DNA of 64,000 bases from Pirellulaceae bacterium (GCA_026004795.1 BPJV01000006.1:248001-312000); one strand, 5' to 3'; numbered from the stretch's first letter, positions 18,101 to 26,544 are shown. Notes: generated by a model not told the origin, from the letters alone. Numbers and translations are program-made.

Positions 18101-19319
18101 CGACGGCGCCATCCTGGGCCGAGAACTCTTCCGTGTGGTCGGCGACCTGTGGTGCCGGAGAGGTCGAGTGGCCACCTCCTCGGTCCTGACGCGACAGCCG
18201 CGACAACCATTTCAAGGGGGACCGCGGAAAGAGCAAACGCGTCGGCTCCACCCACTTCGGCCAGTTCGTCGGCACATCGACGACCCGCTGCATCACCTCA
18301 CGGCCGTCATATCGCTCAACTTCTTTCCAGTCGACGATAATCGGGAAAGTGGCGTTTCGGTCGACGACTACGAACTCGATGAGTTGAACCAATTCACCGG
18401 CATCCTGGAAGAGCGCAGGGAAAGTGCGGTTGGGAATTAGACGCACCTCAGCACGATACACGCCCTCCTCGGTCGGCGCGTGAACCGTGATTGGACAGGT
18501 GGGAAAGCTACCGCTATCGTCGACCACCACGCTCTGGCGATTTCGCGTCAGCAGGCCCCCATCGACCGTTACGACCGACGTCTCCAGCCAATGGCTTCCT
18601 GCCATCACTCCAGTGCGGTGGCCGGTGACCGCCAGCTGCCAGGACTCCCCCGGTGCCAGGATCGGTCCGTCGGTAGGGGTGGCAATCCGCAAGCGATCGC
18701 GATCCAAACGTTGGACAGCAAAGCGAAGGCCACTTTCTCCTATCGGGCTGACCCAAGCCTCGCGCCGCTCGATCAGCGACTCCAGGTCGATCGCAACTTC
18801 CCACTGCCCATTCCCGCTGCCCGCGGTCAACCGGCTTTGCAACTTGGCTCCCGCCGTGGCCCGTACATGCACATCCAAACCGCCGAATCGCATCGGCGAT
18901 TGCGACGCGATCTCGATGGTTCGTTGATCCGTCGCCCGCAGACTACCGATGGCTGAGGGATCGAAGGAAAGATTGCGCTCGATGCGCAATTCTCCTTGGC
19001 CCGCCAACATGATTTGTCCGGCCAGGGGCGTCGCTTGTTCACCTCCCCATACGATCCTCAAGGAGACGTCCAGCCATTCATCCGCACCCTGCGTTACGGG
19101 AGGCAGGACAGTGGACGCGGGCTCTTGACCGGTGGAACGGCAAACGAACGCCAGCAGCAAGTACAGGAAGACGATCACCATCACAGGGTGCCAGTTCGTC
19201 CCTTCCGTCGCGCTCCTCCCGCGATGTCGCGCCCAGGAGCAGCAAACGTCTGCGGAGCCGCGACGGACTGGCGGCTGGTCAACCCAGGAGTTGCGATGCT
19301 CGAGCGGATTGGTGTTCAT
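15177..19319 (-). CDS. Very large secreted protein with a glycosyl-hydrolase-10-like (GHL10) barrel region
   Basis: The 1380-residue product carries a hydrophobic segment (MVIVFLYLLLAFVCR) about 45 residues in, consistent with secretion after an unusually long N-region. The first 500 residues look beta-rich. At about residues 600-850 there is a barrel-like stretch (ACRRLIELCRLSGAGTVVIP, GMGLLVGLHFDAPWP, PAWRGLEVVVTPQSP), reminiscent of planctomycete family-10-like glycosylhydrolases. The region after about residue 1090 is a carbohydrate-binding-like beta domain (GWSRSTLPGVAITADANQPHGG). The C-terminus is Pro/Ser-rich. I do not recognise a precise family, and catalytic acids cannot be named. 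The start is uncertain (19319, or 19181 at the signal peptide); no Shine-Dalgarno site helps. It lies upstream of the ASST gene on the same strand, separated by about 100 bp. Confidence 0.7.
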   Translation of the reverse strand: MNTNPLEHRNSWVDQPPVRRGSADVCCSWARHRGRSATEGTNWHPVMVIVFLYLLLAFVCRSTGQEPASTVLPPVTQGADEWLDVSLRIVWGGEQATPLAGQIMLAGQGELRIERNLSFDPSAIGSLRATDQRTIEIASQSPMRFGGLDVHVRATAGAKLQSRLTAGSGNGQWEVAIDLESLIERREAWVSPIGESGLRFAVQRLDRDRLRIATPTDGPILAPGESWQLAVTGHRTGVMAGSHWLETSVVTVDGGLLTRNRQSVVVDDSGSFPTCPITVHAPTEEGVYRAEVRLIPNRTFPALFQDAGELVQLIEFVVVDRNATFPIIVDWKEVERYDGREVMQRVVDVPTNWPKWVEPTRLLFPRSPLKWLSRLSRQDRGGGHSTSPAPQVADHTEEFSAQDGAVGQRLVLKPQQWLVLPVEELSAGLAHRLRVVTSSDQRQRLGLAVRTVDADGNVRPSVADQLLVSSPSMAERGGLQEMSILFYPEADVTYILIANLDRQQSAHVVALAVDEAVYASSARSPGHVDAVAEPAPAQHTAGWRMHLDQPAFAELLAAPKDLDPISGRHLTSWRTYYEACRRLIELCRLSGAGTVVIPAYAQGGAIYPSRVLQPLPRWDDGIFFSDGRQVELKDGIALLLALCQREGMGLLVGLHFDAPWPGLIAAAERGELDVRGRNDSAAGRAAHTPRLHPLNRVVQQQVQALVDELIQRYGDQPAWRGLEVVVTPQSPLVFAGDRHGYEQTLLGAYAEAKGVKLPPGLDSAVDWPVALRRGFLQWRAERVAEFWEELGAKLAASDPRRQVYLDVRGLWAGKPSAADFIDPSAVMRQPSERLLAHGLDRQALQECAHVSLLHVDQRLPAGGARVADWLRRQALGQATWTEDPSVPTLAALVPYAVELPPEALLGHDWLPDRTIYPVQVSDSSGWRRLVAEHLYRAPGSPLEIASWRPPTLLHPAARRLAALYAATEGVAWQAVSGPTANSGVAVYAAADGQSTWCLVVNAAPWPQVLPMQFDGPARTIIVELVEGSVPTETAPQAIDSQRPWEVTLAPLDFQVFRIAAPNVQIAVADQPIDPEVLSVWSHRLREFEQRVAIASDPTQQLSVADIAGDFERWDDEHTPHGWSRSTLPGVAITADANQPHGGRFCVRLENVQLHQPTTAWLQSPPFPVPGSGRIAVRTWMRGADGGEQPTVRLLLTGKLRGRGRYESELRIGKGTGRSLSGDWGTKPFTLYVDDLPVEQLDTLQVAIELVGEGVIWVDDCEVVHAWLTPEERIFLQGEALVASEHLSRGNAYPAFRLIDGFWGKHLDRLPLKTPITAAVGTQVSPATNGDPAIANPPLLSTPSGSTPVGDSTSAADAPASPPPVPLFQRLRQSLLPSWGK

Positions 19320-19695
19320 CGATTCGAACCACATCCTGAATTGCAAATTGTTGCGTGGCAGAGATGAAAGGTAGGCAGTATAAAAACGGTGGGAATCGAG
19401 GGCGAATTCCTCGATCGCTCGTCCCTTGTCCTCCGGGGAGGCGTTTCGGCGAAGGCAACGAAGTAGGGATTAACTGGTAGATTTACCACATCATGCCCGT
19501 TGGGCCCCACATCAGTTTTCACTGCTAGCATTTCCCCCCAACCTGCTCGACGGCCGTCATTTTCTGGACGAATATGCGTTCTCCCGCCTGCGCAACGTTG
19601 CGCGGACACATCGACCCGTATAGCCTCTCTAAAAGTTTAACCGGACCTTAACCATCGCCAGGAAGGCGAGGACCACAATTTATGGGAAAAGTAAT

Positions 19696-20076
19696 CTAGC
19701 CGGTATTGGCGGATTCTAGCCGGAGGATCCCTCGCAGGATGAAGGTCCGATAAGGCGATGGCGTCTCCGGGGCGACCTCAAAGCGTCGACCGCTAGGTAA
19801 TCGTGTGGCGCGGTTCGGAGGCCCCAACGAACGTCGCTGGCGGATGTCCAGGACCACGGCATCGAGCCCGACAGGGGGCACCGTTTCCGCCATGGCGTGC
19901 GGCCCCGTAGGGGGGCCCTGTGGAGCGGCGTCTCGCGTCCCACGATCGACCGACCTTTGGGGGGCGTCGAGATCGGAGACGGCGTCTTGGCGAATCAAGG
20001 TTTTGGGGAAACTACTACTGCTACACACCACGGCCTCGGCACGGATCGATCGCTGATCAAATGAGGACCAAAACAT
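19696..20076 (-). CDS. Small hypothetical protein
   Basis: A 126-codon frame with codon use like its neighbours, especially in its second half (DAVVLDIRQRRSLGPPNR, RFEVAPETPSPYRTFILRG), which reads as a genuine beta-strand-like C-terminus. I do not recognise a family. It is divergent from the small membrane-protein gene that follows. The region between it and the large secreted protein gene (19320-19695) contains no convincing gene. The frame extends upstream to 20349, but that extension would overlap the opposite-strand gene. Confidence 0.35.
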   Translation of the reverse strand: MFWSSFDQRSIRAEAVVCSSSSFPKTLIRQDAVSDLDAPQRSVDRGTRDAAPQGPPTGPHAMAETVPPVGLDAVVLDIRQRRSLGPPNRATRLPSGRRFEVAPETPSPYRTFILRGILRLESANTG

Positions 20077-20099
20077 TGGGAAAACGGGAGTTGGGACCG

Positions 20100-20327
20100 A
20101 TGCATCGGCTGCACAGCATTGTGGAAGAAACGCCAGGTTGGACCGACTGGCGGGCGATGATGGTATCGGCCCTGTTGGCCGTGACCGGGTGTTGGCTACT
20201 GGCTCGACACATGACCACCGAGCAGGCGCCGGGGACGGTGGCCCGCACCGATGGTTCCCGCAGCGCGGTAGCCCGGTCCAACGCGTCGGCGGAACCAGAA
20301 ACCAACTTGGCTCGTGCCGACCACTGA
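20100..20327 (+). CDS. Small single-pass membrane protein, hypothetical
   Basis: The 75-residue product (MHRLHSIVEETPGWTDWRAMM...) has one predicted membrane segment (VSALLAVTGCWLLA, about residues 22-35) and a polar Ala/Ser/Thr-rich tail. GGGAG about 10 nt before 20100 supports this start, although an in-frame ATG at 20061 exists. Codon use is like that of the neighbours. It faces hemG tail to tail with an 18-bp gap. No family is recognised. Confidence 0.5.
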   Translation: MHRLHSIVEETPGWTDWRAMMVSALLAVTGCWLLARHMTTEQAPGTVARTDGSRSAVARSNASAEPETNLARADH

Positions 20328-20345
20328 TGGAGAAACCGTGATGCG

Positions 20346-21809
20346 TCACGCGGCCGCTTCATGGACGGGGGGCGGCACAGGAACTTGCAGGTGCCGTGCC
20401 AGCTGATCTGCCGCCGCGTAGGCGGAGCGGACACACTGCGGGATCCCCACGCCATCGTAGGCTGCCCCACACAACGCCAGGGTGGGGAACTCCTGCAATT
20501 TCGCCTTCAACTGCTCCATGCGCTGCCCGTGACCAATCAAATACTGTGGCATGGCTCGTGGCCAACGAATAACGTCGGCGCGCCTTGGTGCCTCGCCGCG
20601 CCAATCAAGCAGCACGGCCAGTTCCCGTAAGGCCAAATCGGTCAAGCGCCGATCATCCTCATCCAGAATCCCTGGATGGAGGGCACCACCGAAGAAGACC
20701 CGGAGCAAGATTTCGTCCTCCGGCACCCGGCCCGGGTACTTATTACTGGTGTAGCTGATGGCCAACGTGGGGCGTCCGGCAACGCGAGGAACGATCATGC
20801 CGAACCCATCGATGCGGCCGCGAATTTCCTCCCGACGAACGACGACTGCCACCACACAACTCGATGCATACGGAATCCCTTCCAGTAGCTGGTACACCTC
20901 CGGGTGGACATCGGCCAGCAATCTGGAGCTGATATAGGCAGGAGTCGCCAGGATCACCCCCGCACACGGAAACGATTCGGCTCCGGCATGCACGTTCCAC
21001 CGGTCTGCGGGGAGTCGTTCGAGCGTCTCGACTGCCGCGCCGGTGTGGACGGAAACCGAGCTGGGTAATGTTCGCGTCAAATGCTCCACCAGATCGCTCA
21101 TCCCGCGCTTGGGGGCGAGGAACTGATCGTATCGCGCCCCGGATGCTCGTCGTGCCGCGGCCCGCGCATCTTCGCGTTTGGAAGCCAGAAACGCACGAAA
21201 GAGACTACCGTGCTGGCGTTCCATGGCCACGAATTGGGGCATCGTTGCTTGCATACTAAGCGTCGTCGCGTCGGCCGTAAAAATGCCACTGACGATCGGT
21301 TCAACCAATCGCTCGTAGGCCTCCTTGCCTAAGCGGCGGATGGCGAAGGACGCGAGCGATTCGTCCTGCTGGTCACGGCGGGCAGGAATCCACGGCTCGG
21401 CCAGCAGGCGTAGCTTGCCCGGCCAACTCAACGCGCCTGTGGCCAGGATGGAGCCGATCCGCGTCGGCTGCATGAGGCTGAAGCCGGCCGGTATGGGGTG
21501 CAACTTCCCTTCCAGCCAGACAAAGGCCCGCCGATCCGACGAAACCGGCTTGATCAATTGGTCCCCATATCCGGTGCGCCGACAGAGGTCACGGGCATGA
21601 GGAATCAAGGTGGCGAAGTTGTCGGCGCTTTTTTCGATCAAGTACCCATCGGCGTATGCCGTCTCCAGCACCCCACCGGTACGATGGCGTTTCTCATACA
21701 AGCGAATCTCGAAGCGATCCGCCACCCCCGCACGGGCCACCAGTTCCGCAAGCCGATGGGCAGCAGCTAGACCGCTGATCCCACCACCGATAATCGCAAT
21801 CCGCGTCAC
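20346..21809 (-). CDS. hemG: FAD-dependent protoporphyrinogen oxidase (HemY/PPOX type)
   Basis: This enzyme oxidises protoporphyrinogen IX (or, in coproporphyrin-pathway bacteria, coproporphyrinogen III) using FAD and oxygen. The 487-residue protein begins with the dinucleotide-binding motif IAIIGGGISGLAAAHRL and continues with YEKRHRTGGVLET, SADNFATLIPHARDLC and DRRAFVWLEGKLHPIPAGF, all diagnostic of the PPOX family. The C-terminal FAD contact GAAYDGVGIPQCVRSA is present. The symbol hemG follows the bacterial family naming; hemY is equally used for this FAD type. Its start overlaps the stop of the pterin dehydratase gene by 4 bp. Confidence 0.92.
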   Translation of the reverse strand: MTRIAIIGGGISGLAAAHRLAELVARAGVADRFEIRLYEKRHRTGGVLETAYADGYLIEKSADNFATLIPHARDLCRRTGYGDQLIKPVSSDRRAFVWLEGKLHPIPAGFSLMQPTRIGSILATGALSWPGKLRLLAEPWIPARRDQQDESLASFAIRRLGKEAYERLVEPIVSGIFTADATTLSMQATMPQFVAMERQHGSLFRAFLASKREDARAAARRASGARYDQFLAPKRGMSDLVEHLTRTLPSSVSVHTGAAVETLERLPADRWNVHAGAESFPCAGVILATPAYISSRLLADVHPEVYQLLEGIPYASSCVVAVVVRREEIRGRIDGFGMIVPRVAGRPTLAISYTSNKYPGRVPEDEILLRVFFGGALHPGILDEDDRRLTDLALRELAVLLDWRGEAPRRADVIRWPRAMPQYLIGHGQRMEQLKAKLQEFPTLALCGAAYDGVGIPQCVRSAYAAADQLARHLQVPVPPPVHEAAA

Positions 21810-22168
21810 CCGAGTACCGTTTTTGCTACCTGGTCAATCTTCGCCGCAAGGATGAAGTCATTCTCGCTCAACCCCTTGATCGCATGCGTGGTCAATTCGA
21901 TGCGCACATTCCGAAAACCGGTAAGATGCAGGTCCGGATGGTGGCCATCCTCTTCCGCCACCTCCGCCACGGCGTTCAATAATCGCATCGCTTCGGCGAA
22001 GTTCTTGACACGCCATGTCTTAGCAATCCACTTGCCATCTTCCGACAGTTCCCATCCCTCCAGCTGCCTTAGTTGTTCACGAGCCTCATCGAGCGTACAG
22101 GGCTCCACACCGCCTTCGCACGGTTTGCATTTCTTTGTGGTCAACTCGGTGGCCGATTGCACGTCCAT
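21806..22168 (-). CDS. phhB: 4a-hydroxytetrahydrobiopterin dehydratase (PCD/DCoH)
   Basis: Pterin-4a-carbinolamine dehydratase regenerates the pterin cofactor of aromatic amino acid hydroxylases; many bacteria without such hydroxylases also carry it. The 120-residue product shows the family core: KNFAEAMRLLNAVAEVAEEDGHHPDLHL with the paired active-site histidines near residue 77, then VRIELTTHAIKGLSENDFILAAKID. A Cys-containing N-terminal extension (KKCKPCEGG) is common in planctomycete and myxobacterial members. It overlaps hemG by 4 bp and so is co-transcribed and probably translationally coupled with it. Confidence 0.92.
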   Translation of the reverse strand: MDVQSATELTTKKCKPCEGGVEPCTLDEAREQLRQLEGWELSEDGKWIAKTWRVKNFAEAMRLLNAVAEVAEEDGHHPDLHLTGFRNVRIELTTHAIKGLSENDFILAAKIDQVAKTVLG

Positions 22169-22630
22169 CGTCGATGCTCCTTATGTTTACGAACCGGTAC
22201 CTTGAGTGCTCAGTGGCCTCACGTGTATCAGACAGCACTCCCGCGCGTCGAGAAATCCCCGTTCGAAATCCAGCTTGCCTGACACCTTCGTCACCGTCGG
22301 CCACACGATGCACAGGTTCGCCGACGGATCCATCGGTGGATGGACTGGAGTAGTTAGCGCGTCCACCCATCAGCGGAGGATCGCCTGCGCCGTGTCGGCA
22401 GATACGACGCATAAAAATCAAATCACGGGTTTATTATAGAATATTGGCCAGGTTTGTTGAGACCGCTTGGCAGGCAGCCCACGGCGTTGGCACCCCAGTT
22501 CCCACCGCTACAATGAGGCGAAGTGGATGTTGTGGAGCCGTGAGTTGATGCCCCGTCGCCAGGGCGCTCGGCCACTGCGTGTCGGCCCATTGCAGCGGCG
22601 TGTTCGCCCCCTAGCAGAAAGACTAACGAA
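22169..22630. other. Divergent intergenic region with an AT-rich promoter-like segment
   Basis: This 460-bp gap separates the divergent phhB and SPFH genes. No gene or RNA family is recognised. A conspicuous AT-rich patch (TTTATTATAGAAT at about 22430-22442) stands out from the GC-rich background and could be a -10 region for the SPFH gene. I see no convincing partner -35 hexamer. Confidence 0.35.
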
Positions 22631-24004
22631 ATGCTGCGCCTAGAAGTCATCGATTACGTCGACCCCACTGGCCAGGCGATCGCCGCCCGCGTCCCCGAAT
22701 TCGGCACGGCGGCGATTCAGTATGGTGCGCAATTGATCGTTCAGCAGAATCAGGAGGCGGTCTTCTTCCGTGATGGCCGCGCCATGGACAGTTTCGGGCC
22801 AGGCCGATACACGCTCACGACGGCGAATATTCCCATCCTCTCAAAATTGCTGACCATTCCCTGGGAAAAATCTCCATTTCAAGCATGTGTCTATTTCGTG
22901 GGCAAGCAACGGTTCGTGGACCAAGGATGGGGAACGCGCACCCCGATCACCTTGCGTGACCCCGATTTTGGCCTGGTGCGTTTGCGTGGTTTCGGCAAGT
23001 TTTCGTTTCGCGTCGTCGATGCGCCTTTGTTCATCAACGAGGTCGTGGGGACACAAGGCAAGGTGACCACGCCGGAAATCAGCAACTACTTGCGTGACCA
23101 AGTCGTTAGTGGGCTGACCGATTTGCTGGCCACGGCCGGGATCGGCCTGCTGGAGTTGCCAGCGAAGTTCGATGAATTGGCGGCGGCCGGCCGCGCCAAA
23201 CTGGGAGCCCAGTTCTCCCAATTAGGTTTGGAACTGACCGACTTTTTCATCAACAGCATCACCCCGCCCGAGGAGGTCCAGCGGGCGATCGATGCACGGA
23301 GCAGCATGGCAGCAGTAGGAGACTTGCAGGCGTTCACCATGTACCAGGCCGCGCAAGGCATCGGTCAGTTGAGCAAGGGGCAGGGCGAGGGCAGTTCAGC
23401 GGCCTCCTTGGGCCTGGGGGCGGGCATCGGCATGATGTTGCCCCAGATGTTGCAACAAGCCATGCAAGGGCAGCAAGCGAGGCCTGCCACTGCCACGGCC
23501 GGGCAAGAATCAGCAGCCGGTGCCGGAGCGTCAGCACCGCCGCCTGCAGCGAGCCCCGCGCCGCTCGATTTTTCCTCACTGGCCGGCGACAACGCCGCGC
23601 CCAACGTGCCGGCCGTCCTGCGGCAGCTAGCAACCGCCAATGGCTGGAACATCCAGGAAGCGGATGCTGTTTGGAAGATCGAAGTCCCCGTCGGTGCGCT
23701 GCGAAAGCAGATCGTCGAAGTCCTCTTTTCGCTTCAGGACGACCAAGGGCATCCAGTCATCAGTATCCAATCCTCTTGTGGACCGGCCGACGCCCGTCAA
23801 GCAGCAAACCTGTTGCGATTCAACGCTCAGTTGATCCATGGTGCTTTCGCCATCCAACGCACCGATGGCACCGATCGTCTCGTACTCCGCGAAAACCTAC
23901 TGGCCCAGACCGCCGATCCTCTGGAATTGCTACGGGCGATTACCGCCATCGCCTGGCAGGCCGACCGCTACGAAGAGCAAGTCCTGGGGGGTGACCAGGC
24001 GTGA
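22631..24004 (+). CDS. SPFH/YdjI-type protein fused to a CesT/YbjN-like C-terminal domain
   Basis: The 457-residue product begins with a virion-core/YdjI-type SPFH (band 7-like) domain at about residues 1-235: QYGAQLIVQQNQEAVFFRDG, FGPGRYTLTTANIPIL, FVGKQRFVDQGWGTRTPI and ISNYLRDQVVSGLTDLLA. A Gly/Ala/Gln/Pro-rich linker (about 245-320) leads to a second compact domain at 325-450 (VLRQLATANGWNIQEAD ... VISIQSSCG ... AANLLRFNAQLIHGAFAI), which resembles the CesT/YbjN chaperone-like fold. No zinc-ribbon tail of the usual YdjI proteins is present. It may act at the membrane or in stress response; the function is not known. It lies 13 bp upstream of a methyltransferase gene. Confidence 0.75.
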   Translation: MLRLEVIDYVDPTGQAIAARVPEFGTAAIQYGAQLIVQQNQEAVFFRDGRAMDSFGPGRYTLTTANIPILSKLLTIPWEKSPFQACVYFVGKQRFVDQGWGTRTPITLRDPDFGLVRLRGFGKFSFRVVDAPLFINEVVGTQGKVTTPEISNYLRDQVVSGLTDLLATAGIGLLELPAKFDELAAAGRAKLGAQFSQLGLELTDFFINSITPPEEVQRAIDARSSMAAVGDLQAFTMYQAAQGIGQLSKGQGEGSSAASLGLGAGIGMMLPQMLQQAMQGQQARPATATAGQESAAGAGASAPPPAASPAPLDFSSLAGDNAAPNVPAVLRQLATANGWNIQEADAVWKIEVPVGALRKQIVEVLFSLQDDQGHPVISIQSSCGPADARQAANLLRFNAQLIHGAFAIQRTDGTDRLVLRENLLAQTADPLELLRAITAIAWQADRYEEQVLGGDQA

Positions 24005-24017
24005 AAGGGATCGGCGG

Positions 24018-24905
24018 ATGAGCAGTTCCACCGCTCCGATCTCATCCGATCTCCTGTGGCCCAACGGACAGTACGAGCTGCTGGACTTCGGCCATGGCAG
24101 AAAGTTGGAAGCTTTCGCTGGTCGCGTGCTTGACCGCCCCTGCCCTGCGGCTGACACCGTCGCACCGAGGCATCCGCAGTTGTGGCACACGGCGGATCTG
24201 CGCATCGCCCCCTCCCCGGTGCGAACGGCCGGAATCTCTGCTAGCGGCCCATGGCCTCACTGGCGCATCGCGGTATCGGACCAGGTCCAGATGCAGCTCC
24301 GTGTAACCTCGTTTGGCCACGTGGGCCTGTTTCCGGAACAGCATGCCAATTGGCGGCGCATCGACCACCTGGTGCGGCACTTCCCCGAGGGCGGCGCGCG
24401 AGTGCTCAATCTGTTCGCTTACACCGGCGCCGCAACGCTCATCGCCGCCGCCGCTGGAGCACAGGAAGTCGTTCACGTCGATGCTTCCCGCCCCACGGTG
24501 CGCTGGGCTCGAGAAAATGCCGACGCCAGCGGCTTGGCCCACACCCCGATACGCTGGATCGTCGATGACGTTCGGAAATTCGTCGCACGCGAAATCCGCC
24601 GTGAGCGGCGGTACGATCTTATCGTGCTCGATCCGCCGACCTTCGGTCACGGAAGTTCCGGCAAACGATGGGAGATCGTGCGCGACTTGTGGCCGTTGCT
24701 GGCCGACTGCACACGCCTTCTTACTTGCCGAGCCGAATCGCGACTCGTCTTCTCCGCCCATTGCGAGGAGCCGACGGTGGAGGAAATCGGCACGTGGCTT
24801 GCCAGAAGCTGCGGGCCAATCGAGGCGTCGGGTAGAATGGTCCTTGGCGATCGTCAAGGCCGGACGCTTGATGCCGGCTTCTTTGCGATCGCTCGACGCC
24901 GCTGA
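24018..24905 (+). CDS. SAM-dependent methyltransferase, RlmI/RlmK-like
   Basis: This 295-residue enzyme resembles the C-terminal part of RlmI/RlmK 23S rRNA methyltransferases. SAM motif I is FAYTGAATLIAAAAGA (about residues 132-147) followed by acidic VDAS, and the catalytic-type motif is VLDPPTFGHGS near residue 200, which matches the DPPxF signature of RNA cytosine-C5/guanine-N2 methylases. The usual N-terminal PUA domain is not evident; instead there is a short beta-rich segment (YELLDFGHGRKLEAFAGR) that is typical of the SAM-dependent planctomycete/proteobacterial subgroup. Start ATG 24018 is 13 bp after the SPFH stop, so the pair is probably an operon. Exact target is unassigned. Confidence 0.78.
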   Translation: MSSSTAPISSDLLWPNGQYELLDFGHGRKLEAFAGRVLDRPCPAADTVAPRHPQLWHTADLRIAPSPVRTAGISASGPWPHWRIAVSDQVQMQLRVTSFGHVGLFPEQHANWRRIDHLVRHFPEGGARVLNLFAYTGAATLIAAAAGAQEVVHVDASRPTVRWARENADASGLAHTPIRWIVDDVRKFVAREIRRERRYDLIVLDPPTFGHGSSGKRWEIVRDLWPLLADCTRLLTCRAESRLVFSAHCEEPTVEEIGTWLARSCGPIEASGRMVLGDRQGRTLDAGFFAIARRR

Positions 24906-24937
24906 ACCGTCCCTCCCCGCTTTCCTGGAGAAGTCCC

Positions 24938-26524
24938 ATGCATCACCTCTCGATCCCCGCCCGCAATGCGCTCTGTAACGACACGAAGTCCCCTGAAACG
25001 GCCCCGGAAGCTGCCCCAGCCCGGGCCCGGCCAATGACCGTCGGTGGTAACCGGCGAGGGCGAACCACCGTGCTGCGGATGACCGCCAGGCTGTTACCCG
25101 CGTTGGTCGTCTTGTATAGCCTGATAGCTGGGGTGGCGGCCGACGATGCCGAGAGGATCCAGCCGTGGAAGGAAAACCCGCGGTACTGGCAGTATCAAGG
25201 AAAGCCAGTGTTGCTGCTGGGAGGAAGCCAGGATGACAATCTCTTCCAACTACCCAACTTGGCCGAGCACCTCGACGAAATGCAACGGGTGGGAGCCAAC
25301 TTCATCCGCAATACGATGAGCGCTCGCCAGGATGGGGGCTTCGAAGTGCACGAGTTTTACCAACGAGAGGATGGCAAATACGACCTGGACCGGTGGAACG
25401 AAGAGTATTGGCAGCGTCTGGAGAACATGCTGCGATGGACCCATCAACGGAACATCATTGTTCAAATCGAGGTATGGGACCGCTTCGACTATTCCCGCGA
25501 ACACTGGCTCACCAGCCCCTGGAATCCGGCCAACAACGTCAATTACACCTTTGAGCAAACGGGGCTGGCGGCCGAGTATCCTGAGCACCCGAGCAGCAAC
25601 AAACAACCATTCTTTGACGCCGTTGCCGGCATGCCCAACTATGATCCCAAGCTCGACCTGGTGCACGAATACCAAAAGCGGCGGGTGGAGAAACTGTTGT
25701 CCTACTCGCTCGAGTATCCCCACGTCTTGTATTGCATGAACAACGAGACCTCCGCCTCACCACGTTGGGGTCAGTACTGGATTCAGTTCATCCGTGACCG
25801 CGCGGCCCGCCGCGGGGTGGAGGTTTTTTGTACGGACATGTTCGACGATGCCTACATGGCGGAACGAGCGCGGCATACTCAGGTCTTGTTCGAGCATCCC
25901 GAGATCTATTCGTTCCTCGACATTTCGCAGGTCAATAGCCGCAACTTCGATCAACTGCACTGGGATCGCCTGCAGTGGTTATTGGAACAAGCCGCACGCC
26001 ATCCTCGCCCGGCCGGCCATGTGAAGATTTACGGCAGCGGCTACAAGAGCTTTGGAACCGGGGGCCCCGAAGATGGCGTAGAAAGGTTTTGGCGGAACAT
26101 CATCGGTGGTTCCGCCACCAGCCGATTCCATCGCCCCGATTCGGGCAACGGCCTCAACGACCTTGCCCAAGCCAGTATTCGCGCGGCTCGCCTAGTCGAA
26201 CAGCGGGTGAGGTTTTGGGAGGTTAGCCCGCACATGGAGCTTCTGAGTCAGCGTGAGGCGGATGAGGCTTATCTGGCGGCCGCCCCCGGAGAAAAGTACG
26301 TCGTCTACTTCACCGATGGTGGCCAAGTCGACGTAGATCTGCGCCAAGCGCCAGGAGAGTTCACCGTGACATGGATCAGCATTTCCATGGGAATTGAAGT
26401 ACAGTCGGGCCGCCAGGGAAGCAGCATCCGTCCTTGGCCACGCCAGGTGCGCGGGGGAGGCACAGTCACGTTGACAGCCCCCTACCAGGGCCCTTGGGTG
26501 GTAACGCTGGTGAAAACGAAATGA
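24938..26524 (+). CDS. Secreted glycoside-hydrolase-like protein (DUF4038/GH140-like)
   Basis: The 528-residue protein has a hydrophobic signal segment at about residues 50-68 (LPALVVLYSLIAGVAADD) after a long polar N-region, then a TIM-barrel domain: RYWQYQGKPVLLLGGSQDDNLFQ, the metal/acid-type YCMNNETSASPRWG near residue 268 with a candidate catalytic Glu, and FLDISQVNSRNFD. This order is seen in planctomycete and Bacteroidetes proteins annotated as DUF4038 or GH140-like. A beta domain at the C-terminus (GEFTVTWISISMGIEV) resembles a putative collagen-binding domain. ATG 24938 has GGAGAAG about 7 nt before it; later ATGs (25034, 25079) would remove most of the long N-region. It probably attacks a glycan, but the substrate is unknown. 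Confidence 0.72.
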   Translation: MHHLSIPARNALCNDTKSPETAPEAAPARARPMTVGGNRRGRTTVLRMTARLLPALVVLYSLIAGVAADDAERIQPWKENPRYWQYQGKPVLLLGGSQDDNLFQLPNLAEHLDEMQRVGANFIRNTMSARQDGGFEVHEFYQREDGKYDLDRWNEEYWQRLENMLRWTHQRNIIVQIEVWDRFDYSREHWLTSPWNPANNVNYTFEQTGLAAEYPEHPSSNKQPFFDAVAGMPNYDPKLDLVHEYQKRRVEKLLSYSLEYPHVLYCMNNETSASPRWGQYWIQFIRDRAARRGVEVFCTDMFDDAYMAERARHTQVLFEHPEIYSFLDISQVNSRNFDQLHWDRLQWLLEQAARHPRPAGHVKIYGSGYKSFGTGGPEDGVERFWRNIIGGSATSRFHRPDSGNGLNDLAQASIRAARLVEQRVRFWEVSPHMELLSQREADEAYLAAAPGEKYVVYFTDGGQVDVDLRQAPGEFTVTWISISMGIEVQSGRQGSSIRPWPRQVRGGGTVTLTAPYQGPWVVTLVKTK

Positions 26525-26544
26525 CGCCCCCCCTGCAGGAGGGG
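26525..26544 (+). terminator. GC-rich hairpin just after the glycoside hydrolase gene
   Basis: A compact hairpin (GCCCC CCCTGCAGGAG GGGC) begins at the base following the stop codon. It lacks a clear T-run and so is only a possible factor-assisted terminator. Confidence 0.4.
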
